Shown: positions 6,915 to 15,492 of the stretch, piece by piece | How the letters are laid out: each line of letters begins with the position of its first letter | Position numbering within the stretch: the stretch's first letter is position 1 | Assembly: GCA_964246795.1 (NCBI GenBank) | Contig: CAXTRR010000018.1 | Coordinates: 1 to 64,000, forward strand | Source of the DNA: Terriglobus sp964246795 | GTDB lineage: Bacteria; Acidobacteriota; Terriglobia; Terriglobales; Acidobacteriaceae | Reading direction: 5' to 3' | Length of the DNA: 64,000 bases | Program-made: the position numbers and the translations under genes | Notes under the pieces: model-generated | The model's input: only the letters and a program-made list of their open reading frames with translations | Databases searched by the model: none | What the model was told of the DNA's origin: nothing

Positions 6915-9791
6915 ATGAGGATGAGGCAGCCTGGAAGAATCCAAAATGGCATCTGGACAGTTGCGACAGCTGCCTTGACGTTGTCTTTGGCGTGGAACTG
7001 CAGCATTTTGCCCGCTCAGCAAGCCGGTCCAGAGCGCCAGCAGCAGGATGCCTATGCGTACCCTCTGTCCTTTGACCGGGGTGCTGCGGGCTTGGCACAG
7101 ACTCTGCGCAAATTGCACACACGCGCCAGCCTAATCCAGATCAACGCCCATCCAGACGATGAGGATGGTGGCATGCTCACCTACGTTGGCCGGGGCGAAG
7201 GCGCTGACGTTTCTCTTCTTGCGCTGAATCGGGGTGAGGGTGGCCAGAACGTCATGACGGGAGATTTCTGGGGAGCGCTTGGCATCTTGCGTACGCAGGA
7301 GCACCTTGCGGCGAACCGCTATTACGGTGATCACCTTTACTACACACGTGTCGCGGATTTTGGGTTTTCCAAAACCCTGGAGGAAGCCTTCCAGCAGTGG
7401 GGCCATGATCGTCTGCTGGAAGATGTGGTGCGTGTTGTGCGAACTGTGCGTCCGATGGTGATCACGAGTGTCTTTGTGGGTTACGTCTCGGATGGACACG
7501 GCCACCATCAGGCCGCCGGAGTCATGGCGCAGGAGGTGTACAAGGCCGCAGCCGACCCAAAGATGTTTCCTGATCAGATCAGGCAGGGGTTACGTCCCTG
7601 GGCTCCGCTCAAGGTGTATGCCCGTGTACCCTTTGCACGTGTTACGGACAAAGGCATCTTTGACTACGCAACAGAAAAGTGGGCACCGGTCGAATTCAAA
7701 AATTACGTTACCGGTGAGGTGATGCGTAGCGTCCCCAACGCCACAGTCACTGTGCCTGAAGGAGAGTACAACTCCCTTTTCGGTGAGAGCTACTTTCAAA
7801 TCGCCCGTGAAGGGCTCGACCAGCAGAAATCACAGATCGGCGGTGTAGGTTATCCGCCGGCAGGCCGCTTCGACTCGGGGTACCACCTGTACGCGTCGCG
7901 TGTGACGCCGCAAAATCTGCCCGAGTACGAGCCAGGTTTCTTTTCAGGGATCGACACAACGCTGGCCGGCATTGCCGCATATCTACCAGAGCGTGAAGCA
8001 GCAGATATCCGTGAGAAGTTGAAAGCAATCGCGGCGCAGGTTGACGCGGCCGCGCAGCAGTACGATGCCGATGACCCCACCGGGAGCGCTGCCGCACTGG
8101 CAAAGGGGTTAGATCTGACGCGCGTTCTGATTGTGCAACTGCGAAGCGGAAACCGCATCGACGATGCGCACTTCAATGCGCTGCATGAACTCAGTCTGAA
8201 GGAGTCGCAGTTTCAGCTTGCGCTCACGCAGTCGCTGGGTGTGAGTCTCATGGCTGTGATGCTGCCCCGTGATGTGGCTCCAAGCCGTTTTGGCCCGGTT
8301 GGGCCCATTGATGCGGCAAGCAGCGCGGCTTATAGCCCGAACGCCTCAACGACCGTAATCGGCGGCCAAAGCTTTAGCGTAAACGTGCACGTGGCGGACC
8401 AGGGCACGCAGCGGTTGCAGGTCACGGGCGTGCGTCTCACCGCAGACCGCGGCGAGTGGAAGCTCACGGATCAGTCGCCCAGCCTGAAAGAGATAGCTCC
8501 GGGCGACGGACAGGACCTGATGTTTGCCGCGACCGTGCCACCAGATGCTTCACCAACAGCCCCGTACTTTTCACGACCCACATTGGAACAAAGCTATTAC
8601 GACATTCAAGACGCGCAGCACCTGACGCTGCCCACCATGCCCTACCCCCTCTCGGCGGAGATCACCTACAGCTTCAACGGCGTATCGAGTACGCTTCGAG
8701 GCGTGGTGCAGTCCGCCATGCGCCAGGCTGGGCAGGGAGTGGTGCTCAACCCGCTGCTTGTTGCACCAGCGATCAGTGTTCGCGTGAACCCGCCAGTGGG
8801 AGTCATGCCGCTCAATGCGAGCACCTTCCCGCTTGATGTCACCGTCCATAGCAGCGTGAAAGGACCGGCGGAAGGGTCAGTCGCGCTTAAGCTGCCGAGC
8901 GGCTGGAGTGTGCAGCCCGCGTCGGCGAGCTTTCATACCGGCCGCGACAATGAAGATGTGAATCTGCACTTCGCTGTCGACCCGCGTGGCGTGCAGGCCA
9001 GGCAATACAGCATCACTGCCGCCGCTACCTATGCCGGCAAGCAGTACATGCAAGGGTTTACCACCATCGGCTACCCCGGCATCCGGCCGTACCCGCTGTA
9101 TGCGCCGGCGGGGTATCGCACCACGGGTGTCGACGTGAAGACCGCACCGGGCCTGCGTGTTGCCTATGTCATGGGCACCGGGGACGATGTCCCGCAATCG
9201 TTGCAGAACATCGGCATTCACGTGATAGAACTCTCGTCCAGCGATGTCGCAGCTGCGGACCTCAGCAGTTATGACGTCATCGTGCTCGGTATCCGTACCT
9301 ACGCCGCAAGGCCAGAGTTGCGCACTTTCAACTCCCGGCTGCTGGAGTATGTAGAGAACGGCGGCGTGGTGATCACCGAGTATCAAACACCCGAGTACGA
9401 CCGCAACTACGGACCGTATCCGCTCTCTGTCCCGGGCGATGCGGAGAAGGTTGTGGAAGAGACGGCAAAGGTCACCTTGCTGAAGCCGCAGGACCCCGTT
9501 TTTACCTTTCCCAACCGGATTGGTTCGCAGGACTTCGAAGGCTGGGTAGAGGAGCGCGGTCACGGCTTCCTACGCACGTATGACACATCGCACTACACCG
9601 CGCTTACAGAGGTGCACGATGCCGGCCAGGACCCGCAAACAGGCGGCCTGGTGTACGCACATTATGGCAAGGGATATTATGTATATCTCGCCTATGCCTT
9701 CTTCCGGCAAATGCCTGAGGGTGTGCCTGGAAGCTTTCGGATCATGGCCAATCTGCTCAGCCTCGGGAAAAATCCCGGCCTGCCGCATTAA
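6915..9791 (+). CDS. secreted PIG-L family deacetylase with C-terminal NEW3-like and ThuA-like domains
   Basis: A 958-residue exported enzyme. After a signal peptide (about residues 11-35) comes a PIG-L/LmbE deacetylase domain with the zinc motif AHPDDE (78-83) and the second metal motif DGHGHHQ (193-199); PIG-L enzymes remove N-acetyl groups from amino sugars. Residues about 330-450 form an alpha-helical linker, about 600-760 look like beta-sandwich (NEW3-type) modules, and about 765-950 (LRVAYVMGTGDDVPQSL, YDVIVLGIRTYAARPELR, GGVVITEY) resemble a ThuA/class I amidotransferase-like fold. Family length for simple PIG-L proteins is about 230-300, so this is a large multidomain form, known in Acidobacteriota and Bacteroidetes. 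Start at 6915 chosen because the signal peptide begins there. Probably periplasmic carbohydrate processing. Confidence 0.85.
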   Translation: MRMRQPGRIQNGIWTVATAALTLSLAWNCSILPAQQAGPERQQQDAYAYPLSFDRGAAGLAQTLRKLHTRASLIQINAHPDDEDGGMLTYVGRGEGADVSLLALNRGEGGQNVMTGDFWGALGILRTQEHLAANRYYGDHLYYTRVADFGFSKTLEEAFQQWGHDRLLEDVVRVVRTVRPMVITSVFVGYVSDGHGHHQAAGVMAQEVYKAAADPKMFPDQIRQGLRPWAPLKVYARVPFARVTDKGIFDYATEKWAPVEFKNYVTGEVMRSVPNATVTVPEGEYNSLFGESYFQIAREGLDQQKSQIGGVGYPPAGRFDSGYHLYASRVTPQNLPEYEPGFFSGIDTTLAGIAAYLPEREAADIREKLKAIAAQVDAAAQQYDADDPTGSAAALAKGLDLTRVLIVQLRSGNRIDDAHFNALHELSLKESQFQLALTQSLGVSLMAVMLPRDVAPSRFGPVGPIDAASSAAYSPNASTTVIGGQSFSVNVHVADQGTQRLQVTGVRLTADRGEWKLTDQSPSLKEIAPGDGQDLMFAATVPPDASPTAPYFSRPTLEQSYYDIQDAQHLTLPTMPYPLSAEITYSFNGVSSTLRGVVQSAMRQAGQGVVLNPLLVAPAISVRVNPPVGVMPLNASTFPLDVTVHSSVKGPAEGSVALKLPSGWSVQPASASFHTGRDNEDVNLHFAVDPRGVQARQYSITAAATYAGKQYMQGFTTIGYPGIRPYPLYAPAGYRTTGVDVKTAPGLRVAYVMGTGDDVPQSLQNIGIHVIELSSSDVAAADLSSYDVIVLGIRTYAARPELRTFNSRLLEYVENGGVVITEYQTPEYDRNYGPYPLSVPGDAEKVVEETAKVTLLKPQDPVFTFPNRIGSQDFEGWVEERGHGFLRTYDTSHYTALTEVHDAGQDPQTGGLVYAHYGKGYYVYLAYAFFRQMPEGVPGSFRIMANLLSLGKNPGLPH

Positions 9792-9793
9792 AC

Positions 9794-10990
9794 ATGCACC
9801 GGCCGCAAGCTGCGACAATGTCGATGATGAAGACTGCGTGGTGTATTCGCGGGCGGTTCAACGGCTTCTTTGCCGGTGCGCTCCTGGCCACATTTATGGG
9901 CGTTGCGATCGTCATGAGTGTCGCGGTGACTATGGGCGTGGCGATGGCCCAGGAGCTTCCCATGCCGGCGGCTCCTGCGAGTGGAGCCAACGCTGAAGTG
10001 CCGGGAGCAACGCAGCCCTACACACTGCAGACTGGCACCTCGCTCATCCTCGTCCCGGCGACTGTCGACATCAAAGGTCAGATCCTCTATGGGTTGAAGC
10101 CGGAGCAGTTCAGCCTGACCGACGACGGTGTCCCGCGACGCTTCCGCCTGGAAGATCAGCCTGAGGGCATCGGCCTCTCGCTCGTCGTGCTGGTGCAGTG
10201 TTCACGCTCTGCCCTTGCGGAGTACGGCAAGATCGAACAGCTTCCCACGATGGTGGAAAGCCTGGTTGGTGGCGCGCCACATGAGATTGCGCTGGTGCGT
10301 TATGGCTCCCATCCGGAGCTGGTGCAGCCCTTTACACGCAAACTTGAGAAAGTAGGCACGGCCATGCGGGGCATGGGTCCTTGCGAAGACAACAACGCCG
10401 CAACCATGGATGCGCTGAGCTACGCGGCGTCCATTCTGGAGAACCGGGACAGCAGGAATCGCCGTGCCATTCTGCTCATCAGCGAGACTCGCGACCATGG
10501 ATCGAAAGTCAAGGAGCCAGACGTCATCGCGCAGCTTGGCCGTAACAACATCGTGGTGGATGCATTTGCGTTTTCACCTTATCGCGATGACTTGGGCAGT
10601 GAGGTCAAAAACGGCGGCGGCAGCATCGGTGGCACGGCCATCAACTTGCTGCTGGCCGCTGTGCAGGCGCTGCGGCAGAATGTACCAAAGACGGTCGCGA
10701 GACTTAGTGGTGGCGATTACGACAATTTCGCAACTAAACGCGGCTTTGAGGATGGCGTGAATCGTCTTACGAATCGCATTCACAACTACTACCTGCTCAG
10801 CTTTACCATTCCTGGCCGCGCGGAGCCGGGGCTGCATGAGCTGAAACTCACCATCCCGGAGTATCCGAAGGCGAAAATACGCGCACGGCGGAACTACTGG
10901 GTGGGGCCAGCGCCGGGCGACCTGCCAGCCGGTACACCGCTTGATCCACCGGCGGCTCGCGCTCCCGGGCTACCTGCATCACCTGAATAG
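9794..10990 (+). CDS. secreted VWFA-related domain protein
   Basis: A 398-residue protein with an N-terminal hydrophobic export signal (about residues 23-52, ending AMAQE), then the acidobacterial 'VWFA-related' arrangement: LILVPATVDIKGQILYGLKP, FSLTDDGVPRRFRLED, a von Willebrand A-like domain beginning GLSLVVLVQCSRSA where the MIDAS DxSxS motif is degenerate (VQCSRSA, no Asp), and a closing strand region LLSFTIPGRAEPGLHELKL ending in RRNYW. Proteins of this type are very common in Acidobacteriota and are of unknown function, probably mediating protein contacts in the periplasm or on the surface. It follows the PIG-L gene by two bases, so the two are likely one transcript. ATG 9818 is an alternative start; neither has a clear ribosome site. 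Confidence 0.75.
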   Translation: MHRPQAATMSMMKTAWCIRGRFNGFFAGALLATFMGVAIVMSVAVTMGVAMAQELPMPAAPASGANAEVPGATQPYTLQTGTSLILVPATVDIKGQILYGLKPEQFSLTDDGVPRRFRLEDQPEGIGLSLVVLVQCSRSALAEYGKIEQLPTMVESLVGGAPHEIALVRYGSHPELVQPFTRKLEKVGTAMRGMGPCEDNNAATMDALSYAASILENRDSRNRRAILLISETRDHGSKVKEPDVIAQLGRNNIVVDAFAFSPYRDDLGSEVKNGGGSIGGTAINLLLAAVQALRQNVPKTVARLSGGDYDNFATKRGFEDGVNRLTNRIHNYYLLSFTIPGRAEPGLHELKLTIPEYPKAKIRARRNYWVGPAPGDLPAGTPLDPPAARAPGLPASPE

Positions 10991-11123
10991 TGCAGCACGG
11001 TGCAAGCAGGTGTTGCGCCACAACCTTGAAGGTGTCGCATCTTGCTCGGATCTTGGCTCCTTGCGCGGCCCAAACCGCATCCAAACGCAGCGAACGGAAA
11101 ATCAGCAACAGGAGCTCACGAAA

Positions 11124-11519
11124 ATGATTCAGCTGGAAGACGCACGACGCATGATCACCGCAGCGGAGAAGAAGGCCGCCGAGATCGGCCAGCCCATGAA
11201 TGTTGCCGTGGTAGATGAGGGTGGCAACCTGATCGCGTTTGAACGCATGGCCAATGCGTGGCTGGGTTCCATTGACATTGCGCAAAAGAAGGCATGGACC
11301 TCTCGCGCGTTTGACATCTCCACGAAGGATCTGGCGGGCAACTCGCAGTCCGGGCAGCAGTTCTTTGGCATTCACGCCTCAAACAACGGCAAGGTCATGA
11401 TCTTCGCTGGCGGTCTGCCACTCAAGCAGGGTGGAAAGGTCGTGGGAGGCATCGGAATCTCTGGCGGCAGCGGGGAGCAGGACCATGCGGTTGCCGAGGC
11501 AGGTGCGGCTGCTTTATAA
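11124..11519 (+). CDS. GlcG/HbpS family heme-binding-like protein
   Basis: 131 residues matching the GlcG/HbpS fold: LEDARRMITAAEKKAAEIGQ at the start, MNVAVVDEGGNLIAFERM, the AFDISTKDLAG segment and the glycine-rich end GGKVVGGIGISGGSGEQDHA. Family members bind heme or act as accessory proteins of glycolate and other catabolic loci; no enzyme activity is established for most. The start ATG 11124 is preceded by an AGGAG ribosome site at about 11110; the frame remains open upstream to 10941 but overlaps the end of the preceding gene and lacks family similarity. No signal peptide, so probably cytoplasmic. Confidence 0.82.
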   Translation: MIQLEDARRMITAAEKKAAEIGQPMNVAVVDEGGNLIAFERMANAWLGSIDIAQKKAWTSRAFDISTKDLAGNSQSGQQFFGIHASNNGKVMIFAGGLPLKQGGKVVGGIGISGGSGEQDHAVAEAGAAAL

Positions 11520-11536
11520 CCTGAGCGTAGATGGGC

Positions 11537-11567
11537 CCACCTTTACGCATGGCGAGTTTAAAGGTGG
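11537..11567. terminator. candidate bidirectional hairpin terminator
   Basis: CCACCTTTA (11537-11545) and TAAAGGTGG (11559-11567) are perfect 9-base inverted repeats with a 13-base loop. They lie between two convergent genes (GlcG-like, plus strand, and aldo/keto reductase, minus strand), where a shared terminator is expected. No U-tract is evident, so termination is inferred from position. Confidence 0.4.
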
Positions 11568-11632
11568 CACGCGGGTCAAGCAGTCAGACGCTCGATCCGC
11601 GTCTTCATTCTGGGTCAATGATTGAAACTGAC

Positions 11633-12634
11633 TCAGCCGCCAGAGGGCGATGCGCCAGCCATCACCGGCTCAGCGTGTGCCGCGTCATAGCTACTGGCCG
11701 CTGAAAGATTCGCAAGCTGCTCGGCATCGAGCCGCAGCTCTGCCGCCGCAAACAGGTCGTCCAAATGCTCTGTTCTTGTCGCGCTTGCAATCGGTGCCAG
11801 CACATTGGGCCGGGAGAGCAGCCACGCCAGTGCAATGGAGGCGGGTGAAGCGTGCGTTTCTACGCTCGCCTTGCGCAGTGCGGCAAGGATCCGCATGCCA
11901 CGCTCATCGAAATACTTGGCCAGAGCCTTCTCTCGGTGCGCACCTTTGCTGTCCCTAATCGATGCGTACTTGCCGGTGAGAAAGCCGGACGCAAGTGAGA
12001 AGTAGGGCACCACGGCAAGACGGTACTCCGCCGCCGCCGGTGCCAGATCAAGCTCGTATCCCTCACGCGCATGCAGGTTGTAGTTGGGTTGCAGCGTTGC
12101 GTAGGCCTCCCACCCCGCATTGCGGCTTACCTCAATCGCCGCACGAAGACGGCGGCCATTGTAGTTGCTTGCGCCCAGTACGCGCACCTTGCCCTCCTGC
12201 ACCAGATCGTTCAGGGTGCGCATCGTCTCCTCAAGGGGCGTCTCCTTGTCATCCGCGTGCGTCTGGTAGAGGTCGATGTAGTCGGTCTGCAGACGGCTCA
12301 AGGATGCTTCGACAGCTTGGCGGATATACGCGGCGCTCAGGCCTTTTTCGCCTTCGCCCATCTCCAGGCCCACTTTCGTCGCCAGCACCACCTGTTCGCG
12401 CTTGCCGGTGCGTTTAAACCAGCGGCCCAGAATCGTTTCACTTTCACCGCCCTTGTTGCCGGGCGCCCAGCGTGAGTACACGTCGGCAGTATCGATGAAG
12501 TTGAAACCACGCTCGACAAAGCGGTCCAGAATGGAAAAGGATTGCGCTTCGTCAATCGTCCAGCCGAAGACATTACCGCCCAGCATGATGGGTGCTATTG
12601 AGATACCAGGCTTGCCGAAGGTACGCTTCTGCAT
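11633..12634 (-). CDS. aldo/keto reductase
   Basis: 333 residues from ATG 12634, chosen because AGAGGA sits eight bases upstream; a further in-frame start at 12700 lacks such a site. The TIM-barrel aldo/keto reductase family is clear: MQKRTFGKPGISIAPIMLGG, the catalytic-Asp/Tyr region FIDTADVYSRWAPGNKGGES, the Lys in VVLATKVGLEM, the His in DYIDLYQTHADD, and a C-terminal NADPH-binding segment LAWLLSRPNVLAPIASATRTEHLDD. It reduces aldehydes or ketones with NADPH in the cytoplasm; the closest family pattern is the YajO/oxidoreductase group. Substrate unknown. Confidence 0.9.
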   Translation of the reverse strand: MQKRTFGKPGISIAPIMLGGNVFGWTIDEAQSFSILDRFVERGFNFIDTADVYSRWAPGNKGGESETILGRWFKRTGKREQVVLATKVGLEMGEGEKGLSAAYIRQAVEASLSRLQTDYIDLYQTHADDKETPLEETMRTLNDLVQEGKVRVLGASNYNGRRLRAAIEVSRNAGWEAYATLQPNYNLHAREGYELDLAPAAAEYRLAVVPYFSLASGFLTGKYASIRDSKGAHREKALAKYFDERGMRILAALRKASVETHASPASIALAWLLSRPNVLAPIASATRTEHLDDLFAAAELRLDAEQLANLSAASSYDAAHAEPVMAGASPSGG

Positions 12635-12687
12635 CGAGATTCCTCTCCGGGTTCTGATGCGCGGCGGGGCATGGAGGAGCCGCGAAG

Positions 12688-13539
12688 CTAGTTCATCCAC
12701 TTCCGATCGCGCGGGTCGCGACGCTCGTCTTCCGGAGAGATGTAACGGCCTTCATTGTCAAAGTGCACTTCGCGGTCCTGCTTGCGCATATAAACCTCAA
12801 ATTTTCGGGCGGCACGGCGGCGTTTCCAGCGGTAGTAGTCGTTGCGAACCCCAAAGTACTTTTCCGCCAGGGACACATTCAGGCCGCGCCGCGCTGCGTA
12901 GCGTACATACAGCAGACCGCACAGTCCGCAGCAAATTTCGACCAGCGCAGTGAAGGCATTTTTGTCAAGAATCAGCCGGGCGAGGTCGATCAGCACGTAG
13001 ATCGTGACCAGGTACTTGACCTTCATCCGCAAGATGAAGAAGAAGAGAATCTCCATCTCCGCATAGAGCAGGCCAAAGGCCACCAGTACGGCGAAGAGCG
13101 GCGCAAACAGCCCGGCTGCCATGCCATTGGGACCCAGCAGAAAGAAGTGGACTCGTCCACCGGTGAGCAGAGGCAGACCAGCAATCAGCACGGCCAGCAA
13201 AGCGCCCGTCACAGTGCTCACGTAATAGAGTTGCGTCAACCAACGACCACCGCGGGCGTCCTCCAGCTGGGAACCGGCGAACCACAGGAACAGCAGGCCA
13301 AACGCCGTGCCGAGAAGGCCGGTGTTCATGAAGGAAAAGGTAAACAGCTGCCAGACGAAACCATGCAGCACACCGGTGGGCGAAAGCGCACCCAGCAGGA
13401 ATGTTTGCGTGTAGAGTTTCGGCAGGCTGAAGCTGAGGATCGCCAGTGCAAAGAACAGCACTAGATTCGCAAGTATGATTCGGCGAACCGCCCCTCGAAA
13501 AGGTGGCAACGTCAACGTAGTGGAGGTGGTGCTGCGCAT
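12688..13539 (-). CDS. rhomboid-fold membrane protein without catalytic residues
   Basis: 283 residues with about six or seven membrane segments and a charged C-terminal tail (about 215-283). The order of elements is that of a rhomboid: a first helix (about 20-40), WQLFTFSFMNTGLLGTAFGL (helix 2 region), FAGSQLEDARGGRWLTQLYY, a helix 4 beginning LLGPNGMAAGLFA, and a last helix TALVEICCGLCGLLY. In active rhomboid proteases helix 4 carries GxSG with the nucleophile Ser and helix 6 carries the catalytic His (AHxxGxxxG). Here these read GPNG and VEICCG, so both dyad residues are replaced. It is likely a pseudoprotease that binds membrane proteins. The neighbouring aldo/keto reductase shares its strand. 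Confidence 0.72.
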   Translation of the reverse strand: MRSTTSTTLTLPPFRGAVRRIILANLVLFFALAILSFSLPKLYTQTFLLGALSPTGVLHGFVWQLFTFSFMNTGLLGTAFGLLFLWFAGSQLEDARGGRWLTQLYYVSTVTGALLAVLIAGLPLLTGGRVHFFLLGPNGMAAGLFAPLFAVLVAFGLLYAEMEILFFFILRMKVKYLVTIYVLIDLARLILDKNAFTALVEICCGLCGLLYVRYAARRGLNVSLAEKYFGVRNDYYRWKRRRAARKFEVYMRKQDREVHFDNEGRYISPEDERRDPRDRKWMN

Positions 13540-13762
13540 CTGCCTTGATTATCGCAAAGCGATGTGAACGCCGCGACCCGCGTGAGGATTTACGCGTAAC
13601 CATGCCATTTGCAGCCCACACGATACTTGAATAAACAACCTGTACGGCGCTGTGCGCGTCTGCTGTGAAACAAGCGTCCACAGTTCCCCGCCATGTTTAT
13701 GCTCATGCAGAATAGGCCGATGTGGGCGAACGCGAAACCAAATGCAAAGGAACGAGACTGTT

Positions 13763-13972
13763 ATGGCGGCGACCTGCCCAGAATGTGACAACCTGCTGGA
13801 TATCGACGTGGATGAGATTGAAGAAGGAGAAACCGTAACTTGCGATGAATGCGGTACTGATTTGGAGATTATTTCCACCGAACCTCTGCATCTGGCGGTC
13901 GTTGATGCGGAAGGCTACGACGACGAAGATGACGGATACCGCCGCGAAGCCAATGATGACGAAGAAGAGTAG
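13763..13972 (+). CDS. LysW-like zinc-ribbon amino-group carrier protein
   Basis: A 69-residue acidic protein: TCPECDNLLDID, EIEEGETVTCDECG and TDLEIISTEPLHL match the zinc ribbon of LysW/ArgW, the small carrier that protects the amino group of alpha-aminoadipate or glutamate in lysine/arginine biosynthesis. Two CxxC pairs bind zinc. The family's C-terminal EDWGE, whose last Glu forms the isopeptide bond, is replaced by an acidic tail ending DDEEE, so the last residue is still Glu. No lysX, lysZ, lysY, lysJ or lysK is in the window. Start ATG 13763 has AAAGGA upstream; the longer frame from 13652 is not supported. Whether it carries amino acids or is only a zinc ribbon is open. Confidence 0.7.
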   Translation: MAATCPECDNLLDIDVDEIEEGETVTCDECGTDLEIISTEPLHLAVVDAEGYDDEDDGYRREANDDEEE

Positions 13973-14071
13973 CCGGACAGTCTCGAACTAGGAGCGCTCA
14001 CGACTTTTCATGTCATCACGTGTCTTTCTCTATGGGAGGCGAGGCGTCATTTCCGCCCGTATACTACAGCC

Positions 14072-14476
14072 ATGGAGAGTCACTTGCACTTCAGCAGCAT
14101 TCGCACCTTATTTCTGCGTACCACCTTGGCGGCAGGTCTGCTGCTCACTCCCACCGCGGCCATACTGCATGGCGCAACCGCCGTGGCGCAGAAGGCTGCC
14201 GCGCGAACTGTGGACGGTAATGTGTCGAGCAAGGGTGCTCCGGCAAAAGGCGCGGTTGTTCACTTGAAGGACACACGGTCACTTGCCCAGAAGAGTTTCA
14301 TCACTGCTGAAGATGGTGTCTACCACTTCGCCCAGCTTTCGGCAGGTACCGACTATGAGGTTTGGGCGGAAGTGGATGGGAAAAAGAGCCCGGTCAAGAC
14401 CATTAGCTCATTCGATACCAAAAACAGCTTTAACATTGGGCTCAAGGTCTACAAACCCGACCAGCTACGGCTCTAA
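14072..14476 (+). CDS. small secreted carboxypeptidase-regulatory-like domain protein
   Basis: 134 residues. A signal peptide (about residues 10-40, ending AVAQ) precedes a single beta-sandwich of the CarboxypepD_reg type: RTVDGNVSSKGAPAKGAVVH, then a DGVYHFAQLSAGTDYEVWAE core and FNIGLKVYKP at the end. This is the same fold as at the N-terminus of the TonB receptor at 2383-5280, here as a free-standing periplasmic or outer-membrane protein. Function unknown. A strong hairpin terminator follows its stop. Confidence 0.75.
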   Translation: MESHLHFSSIRTLFLRTTLAAGLLLTPTAAILHGATAVAQKAAARTVDGNVSSKGAPAKGAVVHLKDTRSLAQKSFITAEDGVYHFAQLSAGTDYEVWAEVDGKKSPVKTISSFDTKNSFNIGLKVYKPDQLRL

Positions 14477-14482
14477 AACAGC

Positions 14483-14506
14483 AAACGGCCCCGCTAGGGG
14501 CCGTTT
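14483..14506. terminator. bidirectional rho-independent-like terminator
   Basis: AAACGGCCCC, loop GCTA, GGGGCCGTTT form a perfect 10-base-pair stem followed by CCTGTTT. It sits between a plus-strand gene ending at 14476 and rpmA on the minus strand ending at 14540, so it can serve both. The A-run before the stem supplies the U-tract for the minus strand. Confidence 0.85.
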
Positions 14507-14539
14507 CCTGTTTAAAACTTAAGACTCTCAAGACCCGAG

Positions 14540-14803
14540 TTACGCGACGGCCAGGGGCTCGATGGACACAACACGGCCATGATTTCCGCGGTCTGTGAAC
14601 TTTATACGTCCACCGATCTTTGCGAAAAGGGTATCGTCCTTGCCGCGGCCCACGTTCAACCCCGGCTTCAGGGGTGTACCGCGCTGGCGGACGATAATAG
14701 TGCCGCCGGTTACAGTCTCACCTGCAAATCTTTTTACGCCAAGACGCTGTGCGTTTGAGTCGCGGCCATTGGATGAACTTCCGCCGCCTTTTTTGTGTGC
14801 CAT
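14540..14803 (-). CDS. rpmA: 50S ribosomal protein L27
   Basis: 87 residues with the conserved N-terminal MAHKKGGGSSSNGRDSNAQR and LGVKRFAGETVTGGTIIVRQRG, the part of L27 that reaches the peptidyl-transferase centre. Length and sequence are standard. It follows rplU by 53 bases on the same strand, the usual rplU-rpmA order. Confidence 0.98.
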   Translation of the reverse strand: MAHKKGGGSSSNGRDSNAQRLGVKRFAGETVTGGTIIVRQRGTPLKPGLNVGRGKDDTLFAKIGGRIKFTDRGNHGRVVSIEPLAVA

Positions 14804-14856
14804 CTATCTCTCACTCTCACCGCGCTGTCGCGCGGAAATCGGCCTTTCTGGATCTG

Positions 14857-15189
14857 CTACTTATTTTCGGCTTTGAAGCTCTTGCCATTTACCTGAATCT
14901 CGTTGATACGCACTTCCACAAAGTTCTGCCGATGTCCCTGCAGCTTTTTGTACTGCTTTTTGCGCTTGAAGTGGAAGACGAGAATTTTCTCGCCACGGCC
15001 GGCGCCTACAACTTCCGCCATGACCTTCGCGCCACTGAGCTCCTGCTCGAAGTTGCCGGTTTCACCGCTTACGGCGACAACATCGGCAAATTCGATCTCG
15101 CCACTTTCCTGGCCTAGCGTCTCGACGCAAAGGGTATCGCCCGGAGCTACCCGATATTGCTTTCCGCCTGTCCTGATGACTGCGTACAT
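14857..15189 (-). CDS. rplU: 50S ribosomal protein L21
   Basis: 110 residues starting MYAVIRTGGKQYRVAPGDTL and containing FADVVAVSGE and ILVFHFKRKKQYKKLQGHRQ, diagnostic for L21, which binds 23S rRNA. A GGAGGATG ribosome site precedes the ATG. Upstream lies a hairpin in the leader. First gene of the L21-L27 operon. Confidence 0.98.
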   Translation of the reverse strand: MYAVIRTGGKQYRVAPGDTLCVETLGQESGEIEFADVVAVSGETGNFEQELSGAKVMAEVVGAGRGEKILVFHFKRKKQYKKLQGHRQNFVEVRINEIQVNGKSFKAENK

Positions 15190-15203
15190 CTTTGCATCCT
15201 CCG

Positions 15204-15226
15204 CACGTCCGCTTCGGCGGCACGTG
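15204..15226 (-). promoter_or_regulatory. rplU: candidate L21 leader hairpin
   Basis: On the minus strand, CACGTGCCGC, loop CGAA, GCGGACGTG forms a stem of eight pairs with a small internal bulge, ending a few bases before the rplU ribosome site (GGAGGA). L21 operons of several phyla carry autoregulatory leaders; that this is one is inference from position and structure. The rest of the 15227-15492 gap between rplU and ridA holds no other feature I can support; a promoter must lie there. Confidence 0.35.
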
Positions 15227-15492
15227 TCAGGCCGGTGTAAGCCCTTGCCTGTTCAATCTTGTGTTCTAAGGGAATGCGGCTGGGAAGCCGCCTCGCAAGC
15301 AAAGATGGTGAACGCTTCTCGCCAACTGAGACGGTGCGAACGAAACCAGTTCCTGTCCCAAACCTTTCGAGAATACCGGCAAACCTGACTTCAGGTCAAG
15401 CGTATGGACCTCTGCCTCTGTGTAGATGCAGCCGGCCCGCAAACCGGGGCGAGCTCATGGCCAAGTCACCCACCCATTTTCTCCTCTTAAAC

